From the NCBI RefSeq assembly GCF_000143535.2, contig NC_037321.1, positions 1,922,001 to 1,986,000 of the forward strand: DNA of 64,000 nucleotides, read 5' to 3'. The notes beneath the pieces were generated by a model. That model did not search any database and was not told where the DNA came from. It worked only from the letters and a program-made list of their open reading frames with translations. Shown here one piece after another: positions 35,645 through 46,692 of this stretch (positions are counted from its first letter, which is position 1; every line of letters begins with the position of its first letter). The translations under genes were made by a program, and so were the position numbers. The stretch is from Botrytis cinerea B05.10. Lineage: Eukaryota; Ascomycota; Leotiomycetes; Helotiales; Sclerotiniaceae.

Positions 35645-36665
35645 CTATTCAGATGACCTCAAGACCTCAACTATAGCATTGGCCAAATTTCCAGTCTTCC
35701 AGATATCGTTGTGAGTTCCTCTCAATTGATTTTTGAGATTTTTCACCACTACTCCTCCCTTAATACCCTGCACATTCTTCACCATAACATCAATTTGTAT
35801 CTCATCAACCAATTCATCATTTGGTGAAGTAGCAAAAGCAAGAATCTTTCCACTTTTTTCAAATTCGTCAAAGTTGGAGAATCTCGCTGGTGAAACTGCA
35901 TCCCAGAGTTGCTCATCAGACCCGAATGCTTCGGTGAGAAATTCATTGTATGCAGGATGAGGATTCGTATCACGAAGGTATCGTAAATCGTAGATTCCAG
36001 CTACTCCAAGAACATATCGTGGAAGTTTGAAATTCAAATCCTCATCTGGTATGCCACAAGAATGCAAATATTCTTTCCCCTTTGCAATTTCCATTGATAG
36101 CGTTGCACCACATGAATGGCCAACTAGTAGATATTGATCCCCCATGGAGTGTTTAGATTGTAAGTAGGATAGTGCAGAACATATATCTTGTATGTGATCA
36201 GGATGCTTAGCATTACGATATTCGTGTTTCGGAACTGACGAAGAATCTTGAGGAAAAGATGGATGAGAAGATAGACGGTAATTGATGGATACAAATGAGG
36301 CGATCTTGGATTCAATAGATGAAGATACAAGATAATTGATCGTTGGAATGAAAGAAGAGGATGTCACAAGTGGATCCCGCCACGCTCCTCCGTGAATGTA
36401 ACTGTAAAGATGTTAGAATGGTGGAAAGGGATATATCACGTGATGCAAACATAAAGTGTGACAGATTCGGGAGTTTTTACATTACCCAAATCTTAGATGA
36501 GGTTGTGGAAGGTTCTCCAATGACTCCCGTGAGAGGCTTATCATCTTTGCTATGTCTTGCAGTAAAGATACTCAAAGTTTGCAAGTCATGCTCTTGTGCG
36601 TATTTGACATCTTCTCTTAGAAAATCGACTTGAGCGTTCAGTGCTGAATCATCTGAAACAGACAT
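35645..36665 (-). CDS. Kynurenine formamidase-like alpha/beta hydrolase (BNA7 type)
   Basis: The minus-strand exons 36665-36481 and 36401-35645 give 313 residues. The splice joins KIWVI to YIHGGAW with a 79-nt intron. Motifs of the fungal kynurenine formamidase/alpha-beta hydrolase family are present: HGGAW (65-69, oxyanion hole), GHSCGA with nucleophile Ser158, Asp257 in SPNDELVD, and His292 in GTHNDIW. The family hydrolyses N-formylkynurenine to kynurenine in cytosolic tryptophan breakdown. The ATG at 36665 is the first in frame; upstream in-frame sequence lacks ATG. It is divergent to an FAD monooxygenase gene, so the pair may share a promoter and an aromatic-catabolic pathway. A general esterase is the main alternative. 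Confidence 0.85.
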
Positions 36666-37282
36666 TGTGACTTTGAGTTTTTGGATCCTAGGACGTGATG
36701 TTATGAATTTAGGAATATCGTCCAAAAGTAATGCAACTCATCACCAATAATAAAGCTGTAATGACGAAAAGTGTGATATACTAGCAAGGGCCGCGGGAAT
36801 CGATTTGGTAACACGCTAACGGCTCGGAAGCGGAATGTCTTACATAAGTCATGATAAAGTTCCGGTGTTCCAAGAATTCGCCCATTAATCCCATCTTCAA
36901 AAAGTCAAGCTATCTACACAACACGGAAGCGGAAGCGGAAACCATTCAGCTAAGTTGTATCTACGAATCATTCCTATCTTGACGATAATTAAGTGAGGGG
37001 TTTCATCCCAATCCAAGATGTTGCAGCCTTTGCGTTTAACCAATTTGGAACTGCACCAGCTATATCCATCATATGTAAGATCTGTGGTGATGCAGTAGGG
37101 AAGTTATAAAGAGAGTCAAGGTAAAACCCTCTTATGTTTTCATTTTTGGTCAAACAAAGCCTTCATCTTGTCATTTGGTTTCGAATATATCAATATTCGT
37201 GAGTTTGTTTTATCGAGATCAATCTCATCTTATAGTCTTCAATATCTCGGTCAACATTTTGGCGTCAATCAACATTAGCTCA
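36666..37282. promoter_or_regulatory. Divergent promoter with CGG direct repeats
   Basis: This 617-bp region lies between the formamidase-like gene (minus) and the FAD monooxygenase gene (plus). It contains CGGAAGCGGAA at 36825-36835 and CGGAAGCGGAAGCGGAA at 36924-36940. CGG triplets spaced by three bases are the kind of half-site bound by Zn2Cys6 regulators. The binding protein is unknown; a Zn2Cys6 gene starts 1.8 kb downstream. Confidence 0.5.
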
Positions 37283-38622
37283 ATGGCGAATTCTTGGAGA
37301 GAATTGGATATCGGTGTGATTGGCGGTGGAATAGGTATGCATAAATCCATCCGGATTGGTTGATAATAGCTAATAAAATAGGTGGTCTCGCTGCTGCAAC
37401 AAGTTTACGACAAGCCGGACATCGAGTCACAATATATGAACGAGCGGATTTCGCTGGAGAAGTTGGTGCTTCTATATCTTGTGCGGCGAATGGCACAAAA
37501 TGGCTCGAGGATTGGGGTGTCAATATCTCAATTGGACGACCTGTGGTTCTAGAAAAACTTATATCGCATGATTGGAAAACTGGAGAGGTTCAAAATGTCT
37601 ATGATTTGGCCGACTACAAGAGTAGATGGGGATACGTTTATAATATGTTTCACAGAGTCAACATGCATGAGATGTTGATGGACTCTGCTACAGGGTCAAA
37701 TCATTCCGGCATCCCAGCAATCTTAAAATGCAATCACAAATGCGCCGAGATCGATCATGAACAAGGTGTGGTTACATTTGAGAATGGTCTAACAGTCAAA
37801 CATGATTTGATTATTGGCGCAGATGGTATTGGGTCACAAGTACGCAAAACTCTAGGAATTGTGCCGGATCGAGAATTATCTACATCTACATGTTTACATT
37901 GTATCATTGAAACAAAAGATGCAAGGAGATTAGGACTTCGAGATCTATCGCCGAATAGTGCTATCGAATTTTGGGGTGGGCAAGGAATTCACAAGATTGT
38001 ATTTTCACCATGTCGAGATGGAGAAGTTCATTCATTCTATTGTTTCTTTCCAACAAACGAAAGTCCTCATGCCGGCGAAGGATGGAATATAAATCTTTCC
38101 GTTGAGGATATTCTCAGACCATTTCCTGACCTCGATCCGGAACTTCTTGCATTATTCAAGAACTCAACTGACGTAAAACCATGGAGATTATTTGTTCATC
38201 AACCATATCCATATTGGCAAAAGGGTACTACTTGCATTCTCGGTGATGCAGCACATCCTATGCTTCCAGATCAAAGTCAAGGGGCATGCCAGGCTTTAGA
38301 AGATGCCGCTGCATTGGGTATAATTTATGGAAGGAAATATGGATTTGCCAATTCAAAAGCAACCATTAGCGAGGGGTTAAAGTTGTATGAACAAATTCGT
38401 AAGCCTAGAGCTTCTCGAGTGCAAGCGGCTAGTGCTCGTGCTAGGGTAAATATTAATGAACGGATCGGATTTTCATCGAATACCAACAACCCTAATTACA
38501 AAGTATTGGATGAAAAGAAGAAATTGACAATTGAGGAGATGAATGAATATGATATGGGTTTGGATATCGAGAGACATGCTTCGGGTACACAACCAGAAGT
38601 CGAGATGAGGGCTAGCTTATAG
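37283..38622 (+). CDS. FAD-dependent aromatic monooxygenase, salicylate hydroxylase-like
   Basis: Exons 37283-37334 and 37382-38622 give 430 residues; the 47-nt intron splits the FAD-binding motif. Spliced, the start reads DIGVIGGGIGGLAAATSLRQ (the GxGxxG Rossmann motif) ending VTIYER. The DG motif (LIIGADGIGSQVRK) and the second FAD motif (ILGDAAHPMLPDQSQGACQA) are in place, and the length is normal for class A flavoprotein hydroxylases. These use NAD(P)H and oxygen to hydroxylate aromatic acids such as salicylate, anthranilate or 3-hydroxybenzoate. The substrate cannot be told, but the neighbouring formamidase makes a kynurenine-derived aromatic acid plausible. A 12-bp minisatellite lies directly downstream. 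Confidence 0.88.
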
Positions 38623-38665
38623 GCTCAAGTACTTGCTGTTCTGGGTTTCGGGGGTAGTATATCGA

Positions 38666-38787
38666 GGAGTATATCAAGGAGTTATCAAGGAGTTATCAGG
38701 GAGTCATCAAGGAGTCATCAAGGACCACATTAAGGAGTTACCAAGGACAAGGACTCATCAAGGACTCATCAAGGACTCATCAAGACC
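38666..38787. repeat. 12-bp minisatellite, GAGTCATCAAGG type
   Basis: About ten imperfect units (GAGTTATCAAGG, GAGTCATCAAGG, GACTCATCAAGG) start within 50 bp after the monooxygenase stop codon, probably inside its 3' UTR. Confidence 0.85.
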
Positions 38788-39123
38788 CTTAATTTCTGGA
38801 TATTTTAGATGGCATAATTCACACTATATTAAAAGTTCTATAATTACCACGTAAATTTTGTATTGAATGCTACATTCTCACCTACTCGGGTAGGTAAGGA
38901 GGATGATCCGAACAACATCCGTTCTCCGCCGGGAACCCCTGCTCCTTCATCTGACCTTAATCCGGTTAGTAACATAATTATGACTACTACTAGTGCATCC
39001 ATTGCATTGACTTCTTTATCAATAAACTAACTTTTATCCCACTCACGCATTTCAATTAATAAATAAACATCATGATAGATGAACGACCTCAACCTCTTTG
39101 CACATTTCATCGAAAGTGCTTCA

Positions 39124-41544
39124 ATGTCAGAACGTCCTGCAAAACGTATTCGCCAAGCATGTGAGCCATGTCGGTAAGTAATAGTTCTTTTCATTTGGAT
39201 AAAGGGATGGCGAGTGTGAGGAGTGGGGAATTGAAGAACTTGAATATATAAAATTGGTTTGACTGATGAACAACTGGGAAAAGGCGCAAGAAAACGAGAT
39301 GTCCGGGTGAAAAACCAATATGCTCTCACTGTGCGAGATTAAGACAAAATTGCTATTATGCCGATGATGGTTCAAATCATGTCAATGAGAGAACCTCAAT
39401 TGAGAGAACTCCATTACCCACACCGACTAGGATACAAGAGAAGAGCCACGTGAGATCAAGTGATATAAACTTGGTAAGTCACAAGTGTAGGACTTTCATT
39501 ATGAATATCAGCACTTACAGGATCTACTAGGAAGATAGATTGAAATCAGTTGAAGCTCAACTTGCAGAGGTCCTTTCCAACCAAGTAGCTATGAGTAGGA
39601 GTGCGTCAAGACACATGTCAAATTCCCCTGTTTTATCACAATTGGGACAGACCATGAGGACACCAAATGTTTTCAGGCTATCGAGTAGGTGAGAAGTTTC
39701 AATGCAGTGATTTATACGATTATTATATTGACCAAATTGAAGCAAGCTCCCACCATATGAGGCAGTCATAAGCATTGCAAAAACTTACCTATTATATTGC
39801 GATTGCCAACCACTTCCTGTATTCTGTCGGAATAGATTTGTTGAAACAATCAACGAACGTGATCCAGAAGTAATTTTCTCAATCCTAGCTTTGGCAATAC
39901 GATTTTCGGATGATGATATTTTCCGGGATAATCAATCGGAACTCATTACGGGATACGTAGAGGCAGCTCAATCAATTATCTCGGCCAGAATATTTGGAGG
40001 TCGAATAGAACTCTCAACACTACAATCTTTATGCCTTCTTAGTTTAGTAGACTTTACTAGTATGTATGATACGTCGAAAAATGCAACCTCGCTAACACTC
40101 TCTTAGATGGAAATACACGACAAGCAAGTGTACATAGTAGTCTAGCCATGAGTTTAGCCCATAATGCTGGTCTCACGACGGAAACTCATGCACCCTTATC
40201 TGACTCGTTACGTGAAGAACGCCGACGATGTTTTTGGAGTTTATTCCTCCTCAAAAAATTACATGGCGCGGAGTTTAGTGTTATAGATTTCGCAGGCGAA
40301 GATAACTTTCCATGGTATCCAGAAACCACTGGCAAGCCATTAAATCACGGCCAGTTTACGCATGGAGAAACACCCGACCTTTCATCTCCGGAGTTTGCTA
40401 TATCTGATACCCAAGATAAAGGTGTCGTTGCTTATGCCATTCAACTCAGTGAAGTGTGGTTTAAGATTACCCGGTACGCGAGAAGACGTGGAAATCCAAG
40501 CACTTTACCCCCTTGGTCTCCTCAATCAGACTACGCATTAATAATGGCTCAGCAAATGGACTTTGAGACCCGCACCTCACAAATTCATCGCTTCAAATCA
40601 GCCAAATTCTCCCAAAGAACTTCCGAAGAATTACATGCCAGTCGAGATTATTGGGGCCCTTGGTTGTTTATTCAATTTTTGTATCACACAAACCTTTGCC
40701 TGTTAAATAATCCACTCTTGTTGTCACTCCGATTGAAACATCTCAAATCTGCGATTCCAGAGATATTCTTACAACACATTTCAGATTTGATCTCGTCACA
40801 TGCCAGTTGGGTCATTAGATATATTGATATGTTGGAAGTTAAATCTTTCAAGGTCTCGGATCCATTTCTTGCTCATTGTGTAGCGATCATTGCAACAATA
40901 TATTTACAAGAATGTTTTGCCGAAGATCCAATTGTGCGACAAGAAAAACGAGACAACTTTGATAAATGTTTGAAATTCATACGAGATTTTAAAGAGTGGC
41001 CTCACGTTGCGCGAATGGTAGGTTAATCATCCTCGAGACTCTTGTTTTGCTGCTAAAATTGACTTAGGCGGAAAAACTTCAACATCTTTGTGATACCGTT
41101 TCATCAACTTATCCAAATCCTGATGCACCACCACAAACCCCTAACCGTAATCTTCTCATTGATCTAGGTCAATTTTGGGAAATTCTAGAATACTCTTCCT
41201 CGAGTGAAATCCCCGCACTGGCTCGTCGTCTTTTCGGACCATCCTTATACTCGGCATCAATTCCTGCTACTCATGAAATGAGCCATGCTTCATCCCTTCC
41301 AGAACCTACTCGGGTTGATAGACAAGATTTTGAAGGATCTGGTCCTAATTCTGTCAATACAAGTGTGGTGAATTTAGGAAATGGGGTCGCAGATCAAGAA
41401 CAAGAATTTGTTCAACCGCCATTTCATTATTCTGATGATGAGTTGGCAGTTTTGGCGGAAAGTTTCTTTCATCAACGGAGTGATGGACGGGGTGATGGAA
41501 TAGGCCATATGGAAGATTGGTGGAGTACTGGGAATTTTGGTTGA
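39124..41544 (+). pseudogene. Zn2Cys6 transcription factor with an apparent frameshift (pseudogene or sequence error)
   Basis: Exons 39124-39173, 39284-39473, 39531-39688, 39742-40059, 40107-41017 and 41068-41544 encode about 700 residues. The Zn2Cys6 domain is complete across the first junction: C-x2-C-RRKKTR-C-PGEKPI-C-x2-C-x6-C. A short linker and a coiled segment (EDRLKSVEAQLAEVL) follow. The fungal-specific transcription-factor domain starts LPPYEAVISIAKTYLLYC. Within exon 4 the frame from RNRF runs into a TGA near 39842, whereas the clear continuation (ETINERDPEVIFSILALA) lies one base further on. Deleting one T in TTTGTTT (39836-39842) would restore it; no intron fits the gap. Everything downstream is intact. 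It may regulate the adjacent monooxygenase/formamidase pair, if functional. Confidence 0.72.
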
Positions 41545-43067
41545 GTCTTTTGACTTGTTATGATGGGAATAAATTTGCGGGACTGTAAAAGTGTTATGTC
41601 ACTTGCAAATAATATTACAAAAATTGAAGAAATATTTTGAAATTCCCACTCACCGAGAAAGATGTGAGTGTTAAAAATGTTTGTTGGGATAAGTATCATG
41701 ATTCCTTTTGATGCTGAAAGATTAAGGGATACAAGTGACTTCCTATTTCGTGGTAAATACGGAACTCTCATGATGATGAGGGTAGGAACAACAAAGATAG
41801 TATAGAGATGTGAAATCCGTTAGTAACGAATCAATTGCCAACACATTGTCGGATGACTCGGATCAATCATTATAAAACTCATCCCTTCAGTATTTGGAGA
41901 TTGTGTCCGTGAGACCTTTCCAATGGTTGATATTTTGGGGGGTTTCATGAGTTCTTCTTGGACTTGGAATCAGACATTACGGAACTGGCACGATAGTTAC
42001 TACGGATTTGAGGACATCCAGATCGGGTGGTACGCAATACATTGCATCTTGTTCACAGACTTGCGATTTAACAATTTGAATGAGTTTGTTGTTCAGGATG
42101 TTGATTGCGCTCTTCCACATCAGCTTGACTCTCCAGAGACGAGAGCTATGTGTAGGCAAAGGTAGGCCTTTGTGATCATTGCACTATCCGGTTCACCCCA
42201 TGGACCCAATGGCCATTGGAACAGCCCTACCCACCCTTTTAATAAGTCGACGAGCAATAAGTTGAGAACGGAGCGCCGAACAGTTGAGAAGAGATAAGTG
42301 TCGCTGGCGACAACATCCACTAGGTGTTGTAATTTTTTTCCTTTTCTCCCGATTTCCTTTTGAAGTATTTCCCAGAATCTCATAGTCGATCCAAAAAATA
42401 CCTCAACCCCCCCCTCCAAAATATAAAATATAAAATACATGAATTTCCTTCTTATACCATCAGTATCCTCTAATAACCCCATATGTTTTCAATATGTATC
42501 CAGCTCCAAGTGATGTAAAATTCAATCTAGGTATATAACCCACAATTTTCATTCCTCACAAACTTGATGACATGAATAGTATCCACGATGTACCATAACA
42601 CATCGAAATTGCCACCCAGATAAATCCAATTCCCTAACAGCTTTCCCTATTGACTCTTCAATATTTAAAGTCACTATCCATGACATCGATACATCGTACA
42701 CGTAACACGATACATGCCTTATGTCCGACTAGCTAGCCATCGCCATCATTATGTCCGTATGCAATGCCATTCGGATTGTCACCAGTCGACCGAAATTCCG
42801 AGGCCCCTCTCTTCTTAACCGAATCATGTGGATCTCATTCTGTCTCGACTCTTACCTTGGAATCGACATTTCATTCTTGACATTATAAATCAAGATGATT
42901 GTGATAAAGTTCTAGACTTTTTCTTCAAGTTTTAAATCCATAACAATTTTCTTGTATATATATCCCATCTCTCGTGCAATTGTTCTTATATATTTCCAAT
43001 CCCATTTCTACCCCACACTACACCACTACACCACTGCATCACTACATCAAACCTCAAATCCAACAAA
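41545..43067. other. Intergenic region between the regulator and the GST gene
   Basis: Apart from a doubtful 80-codon frame at 41923 I see no gene. A C-rich stretch lies at about 42405-42420. The last 60 bp are a CACTAC-repeat leader of the GST gene. Confidence 0.45.
41923..42165 (+). CDS. Possible small 80-aa protein, doubtful
   Basis: An ATG-initiated frame of 80 codons lies 46 bp after TATAAAA (41871-41877). The translation is Trp/Tyr-rich (SSSWTWNQTLRNWHDSYYG) with two cysteines near the end; there is no signal peptide or known domain. The TATA spacing is the only positive sign. Chance occurrence is quite likely. Confidence 0.2.
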   Translation: MVDILGGFMSSSWTWNQTLRNWHDSYYGFEDIQIGWYAIHCILFTDLRFNNLNEFVVQDVDCALPHQLDSPETRAMCRQR

Positions 43068-43849
43068 ATGACAGACAATACACCCACATTTCACCACCTC
43101 AATGTAAGTTCTTAATCATTCCAATTATTCAATGATACCTATTCACATACTAATAAACATAGAACTCACAATCCCAACGGATCTTCTGGCTTCTAGAAGA
43201 ACTTTCCATTCCCTACAATCTCCAAAGCCATACCCGCAACCCCGCCACCGATCCCAAGGCTCCTTTCCTCGCACCCCCATCTCTCAAAGCCATCAGCAAT
43301 TACGGAAAAGCTCCTTTGCTCGTCACCGGTCCCAAAGATGGGAATCGCTCTATCCCCGAATGCCTCGCCATAGCCACTTACCTCATCCGTACTTTCGATT
43401 CCGCTGATACCTTTGGTCTCCGTGAGGGCGATTGGATTCGTGATGAAATGCTACTTTCTGTCATCATGACTGAGTTAGGACAATTGACATATGCGATGCT
43501 GATGCTTGATTTCAATTTTATAGCTAATGGAGCTGGACCTATGGGGAAACTACTCGATGGACCTGCTTTAAGGAAAGTATTGGGGGTTTTGGAGAAAGAG
43601 TTGAAGGAAGGTCCTGAGGGAGGGTTCTTTATGGGAAAGAATCCTGGAAGAGCGGATATTATGTTGGAGTTTCCTATGACACTCATTAAACAAAGAGGAT
43701 GGGTGGATATAGAGAAGGAATTTCCGGCTTTGGGTGAATGGTTAACGAGGTGTTATGAGAGACCTGCTTGGAAGAGAAGTATTGAAAAGGGAAATGGGTA
43801 TGATTTGACTACATTTCCTCAAAAGGCACATTTGCAAGCGCAGTTGTAA
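43068..43849 (+). CDS. Glutathione S-transferase, GTT1-like
   Basis: Exons 43068-43103 and 43163-43849 give 240 residues. The first exon encodes only MTDNTPTFHHLN, and the 59-nt intron is followed by the active-site region NSQSQRIFWLLEELSIPY of the thioredoxin-fold half. GKAPLLV with the cis-proline and IPECLAIATYLI (the glutathione gamma-glutamyl binding SNAIL-like site) follow. The helical C-terminal half ends FMGKNPGRADIMLEFPM and WLTRCYERPAWKRS. This matches fungal Gtt1-type enzymes that conjugate glutathione to electrophiles. The C-terminus has no clear ER-retention or peroxisomal signal. Neighbours do not suggest a pathway. Confidence 0.9.
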
Positions 43850-44283
43850 ATAAAGTTGGGTGAAATGTAAAGTACCTATGAGGACCTTGCCAGCTTCTTT
43901 CTTGTTTTGTAAATCACGTTTGGGTCACGTGACGATCCTTTCTTTATTTCGCCGATGCACAGTTTAAATTTTACTCATGTGGAAATGTACGATTTTGGAG
44001 ATCTTTGGCATTAGAAGAGGAATGATGATTTTTTCCAACTTACCTCTACCTAATCAATAGATGGCCAATTCTTCTACGCTGTAATTTTGATGGGTTTATA
44101 TGATTCTCCATTATTTGAAGAGTCCGGCTACAGACAGGGCAATAATGTCATTATAAGAATTCCTTGGTTTCAATGATCTTTTTCATATATACAATACACA
44201 CTATGTACTAGTCTTGGGCATAGTGAACCGGACTCATCAAAATATCTTAAAAGCCTTTGTTCCTGATGGACAGTCTCAACATT
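43850..44283. other. Convergent intergenic region
   Basis: It lies between the 3' ends of the GST and GH105 genes. A short inverted GTCACGTGAC occurs at 43924-43933. No gene is seen. Confidence 0.5.
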
Positions 44284-45498
44284 TCATGCCGCCAATTGCT
44301 CATACTCCACACTAGCATAAACAAAAGGTCCGGCACCCTTCATATCATTCTCATCAATGGCAATAGAGGTATAATACTATCCAAAAGTTAGTCAAATCTC
44401 CAATGCAATTTCATACACAAGACAAACCTCAAATGTAGCATTCGATCCCAAACTTCCTACCAAAACTGTCCCTTCCCAATTAACCGTACCGTTTGTTCCA
44501 TTGTGGGCCACAAAAGTTTCCGCAAGATATTCATAACCCTTCTTCATTGGTGCAATATATTCGCTTCCAAGATATCCCTTTCGAACGCCTTTCAAAATTG
44601 CATAAACAAACATTGCTGAACCGCTAGATTCAATATAATTTCGTGGTTTTCCTGGATATGGTTTATTCATTACTAACCACCAACCACCCGTTGTATCCTG
44701 TGCAGCAGCTACACCGGCAGATGCAGTAATAAACCAATCAAGAAGTTTTGCATGTCCTGGATGTGATTTCGGGAAGTAATCGAGAACATCGACGAGGGCC
44801 ATTAGATACCATCCTAATGCTCGATCCCATACATTAGGTGATGCTCCGGTTATAGGATCAGCCCATACTTGAGTTTTACTTTCGTCATAACCATGAACGA
44901 TAAGGTTTGTGGTATGATTGCGACAATGTTCTTCAATAAGCGAATATTGCAATAGGATATCATCCCAAGCAGTAACATTAGCGGCATCAAAGTAGGATGT
45001 CCATTGAGCATAAAAGACATCAGCCATGAAAATGCCATCCAACCACATTTGATTTGGGTATGTAGGTGCACGATGCCAGAATCCTCCAGACGCCGTTCGT
45101 GGGTTGTAGTTGAATTGTTGGCGCAATGTATCGGCGGCAACTTTATATCTTTCTTCGTGAGTTCGAGCCCATGTATCGAGGATGATGGTTCCAATTCGGA
45201 TGTCATCAAGAGAAGCTGGATAGGATGGATAACTGAGAATCGATCCATTTGGAGATATAGCAGTATCCATTTGTGATTTTACCCAATTGATGTATTTTGC
45301 GTTCCCAGTGGCATTGTATGCCATTTCAACACCTCGATAGAAAACTGCTTGAGGGTATTGGGCCGTTTTTGGCACTCCTCTTTGAATGAATGAATCAGAA
45401 ACCAAGGTAGAATACTTGGTCGTAGCATCTTCGGCCCTTGTACTAATAACACTTGCTGCAGATGCGGATGCATATGCGAAAAGAAGAGAGTATCGCAT
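44284..45498 (-). CDS. Secreted unsaturated rhamnogalacturonyl hydrolase, GH105
   Basis: The minus-strand exons 45498-44428 and 44376-44284 give 387 residues. I chose ATG 45498 because it opens a signal peptide (MRYSLLFAYASASAASV). The upstream in-frame ATGs give an unlikely leader. The (alpha/alpha)6 barrel motifs of GH105 (YteR/YesR type) are visible: SLDDIRIGTIILDTWA, GGFWHRAPTYPNQMWLDGIFM (Asp154 fits the catalytic aspartate), NVWDRALGWYLMALVDVLDY, GGWWLVMNKP and NYIESSGSAMFVYAI. The enzyme removes the unsaturated galacturonyl residue left by rhamnogalacturonan lyase. Several N-glycosylation sites fit secretion. Together with the pectin lyase at 11.2 kb it indicates pectin use. Confidence 0.9.
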
Positions 45499-46692
45499 CT
45501 TGATGTGATTGTGAGGGGAGATGAAGAATAGAAAATGGAAAAGAGATAGGAACTTACCAACATATATAGTATTTGCATATTCACACATCATCCTTGAATA
45601 CATTAGCATGCAAATATCGACATCGTGTTTGTTCGCATGTAATCAAGGAGCAGGAGATCGTTGAGGGGTATAGAGACCATGAAATCTTGGCCGTCACATC
45701 CTCATCTTGAGTCGTCTTGTTTTCGAGAATTTCTCCGTCGGGTCAGGGATATGCCGAGAAATGAAGTTCGTACTACTCAAAGATACACGCATCTTCATTC
45801 GAAGATAAGATCTGCTTTGATTAGACTTGCCAAGTTAATGAGGAGAATTCTCCAGCGGACGTGGGGTGTGGGGACCCCGGATGTATAAACCCAGTGAAAT
45901 GCGGAGAAATGACTTGATTAAGGATGTCTTAGCCGGAAGGATCAAGGTATCAAACGTAGTACATATTCTCATGCAGTCAGTTTGAATTGGTGTTGTCAAA
46001 ATCATGGAAAGGAGGAAAATTTACAATCCGCAATGCAACAAAAACATGTCGTTGGACATATCAGATCTACCTGACACGCTAGTACTCATAAATCCAAGAA
46101 CTTTCGACAAGCTATGTGCCTACTAGAGTAATGCCACAGTCAAGGTTTTTATGTTTGTGTGCTGTATGCTGTATGCTGTATGTTGTATGCTGTATGCTGT
46201 ATGCTTGTATGCTGTATGTTGTATGCTGTATGCTGTATGCTTGTATGTTGGATGTTGCATGCTGTATGCTTGTATGGTGGTATGTCAATTTTAAATTCGT
46301 CAGACCTAGAATGTAAACTGAAGAGATCATATGTACAAAATCATACCTAAGCCACAACTTTGAAAGAGTCAAATATATAACAGCAGAGCTTGGCCGAACA
46401 TTATCAATAAAGAGTGGTGGACGAACTTTAACAGAGCATTCCAGCCAAGAAAAGGGTAACATGAGAGTGACTCGAGTGGATAAGTTGATGGGTGGAACAT
46501 GAGCGATTTTGTCCTGATGTGATAAACTCCCTTGCTTCATTTCCAATTGTTTTCGATTGAGAGAATCCATCATGAGTAACAGTTGTCCCAAAGGCTTGGA
46601 AAAGCATCTAGCAAGTGCTCTTTCATAGAGATGTTTCCGATAGAACAAAAACGCCGATATTTTCCCGTCATGTATACAGTCGGTCAAATCTA
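45499..46692. other. Intergenic region with a heptamer minisatellite
   Basis: No supported gene. It has the GH105 promoter side, one shortened GCAACAAA motif (CCGCAATGCAACAAAA, 46027-46042), and a heptamer array (46159-46277). A 200-codon minus frame across the array is low-complexity towards its end and overlaps MET8; I reject it. Confidence 0.5.
46159..46277. repeat. YTGTATG heptamer minisatellite
   Basis: About 15 imperfect units of CTGTATG/TTGTATG with occasional CTTGTATG. The same unit forms the array at 21961-22018. Confidence 0.85.

Noticed and set aside
42120..42482. 120-codon ATG-initiated minus-strand frame
   Set aside because: No recognisable motif; it crosses C-rich low complexity and overlaps the doubtful frame on the other strand.
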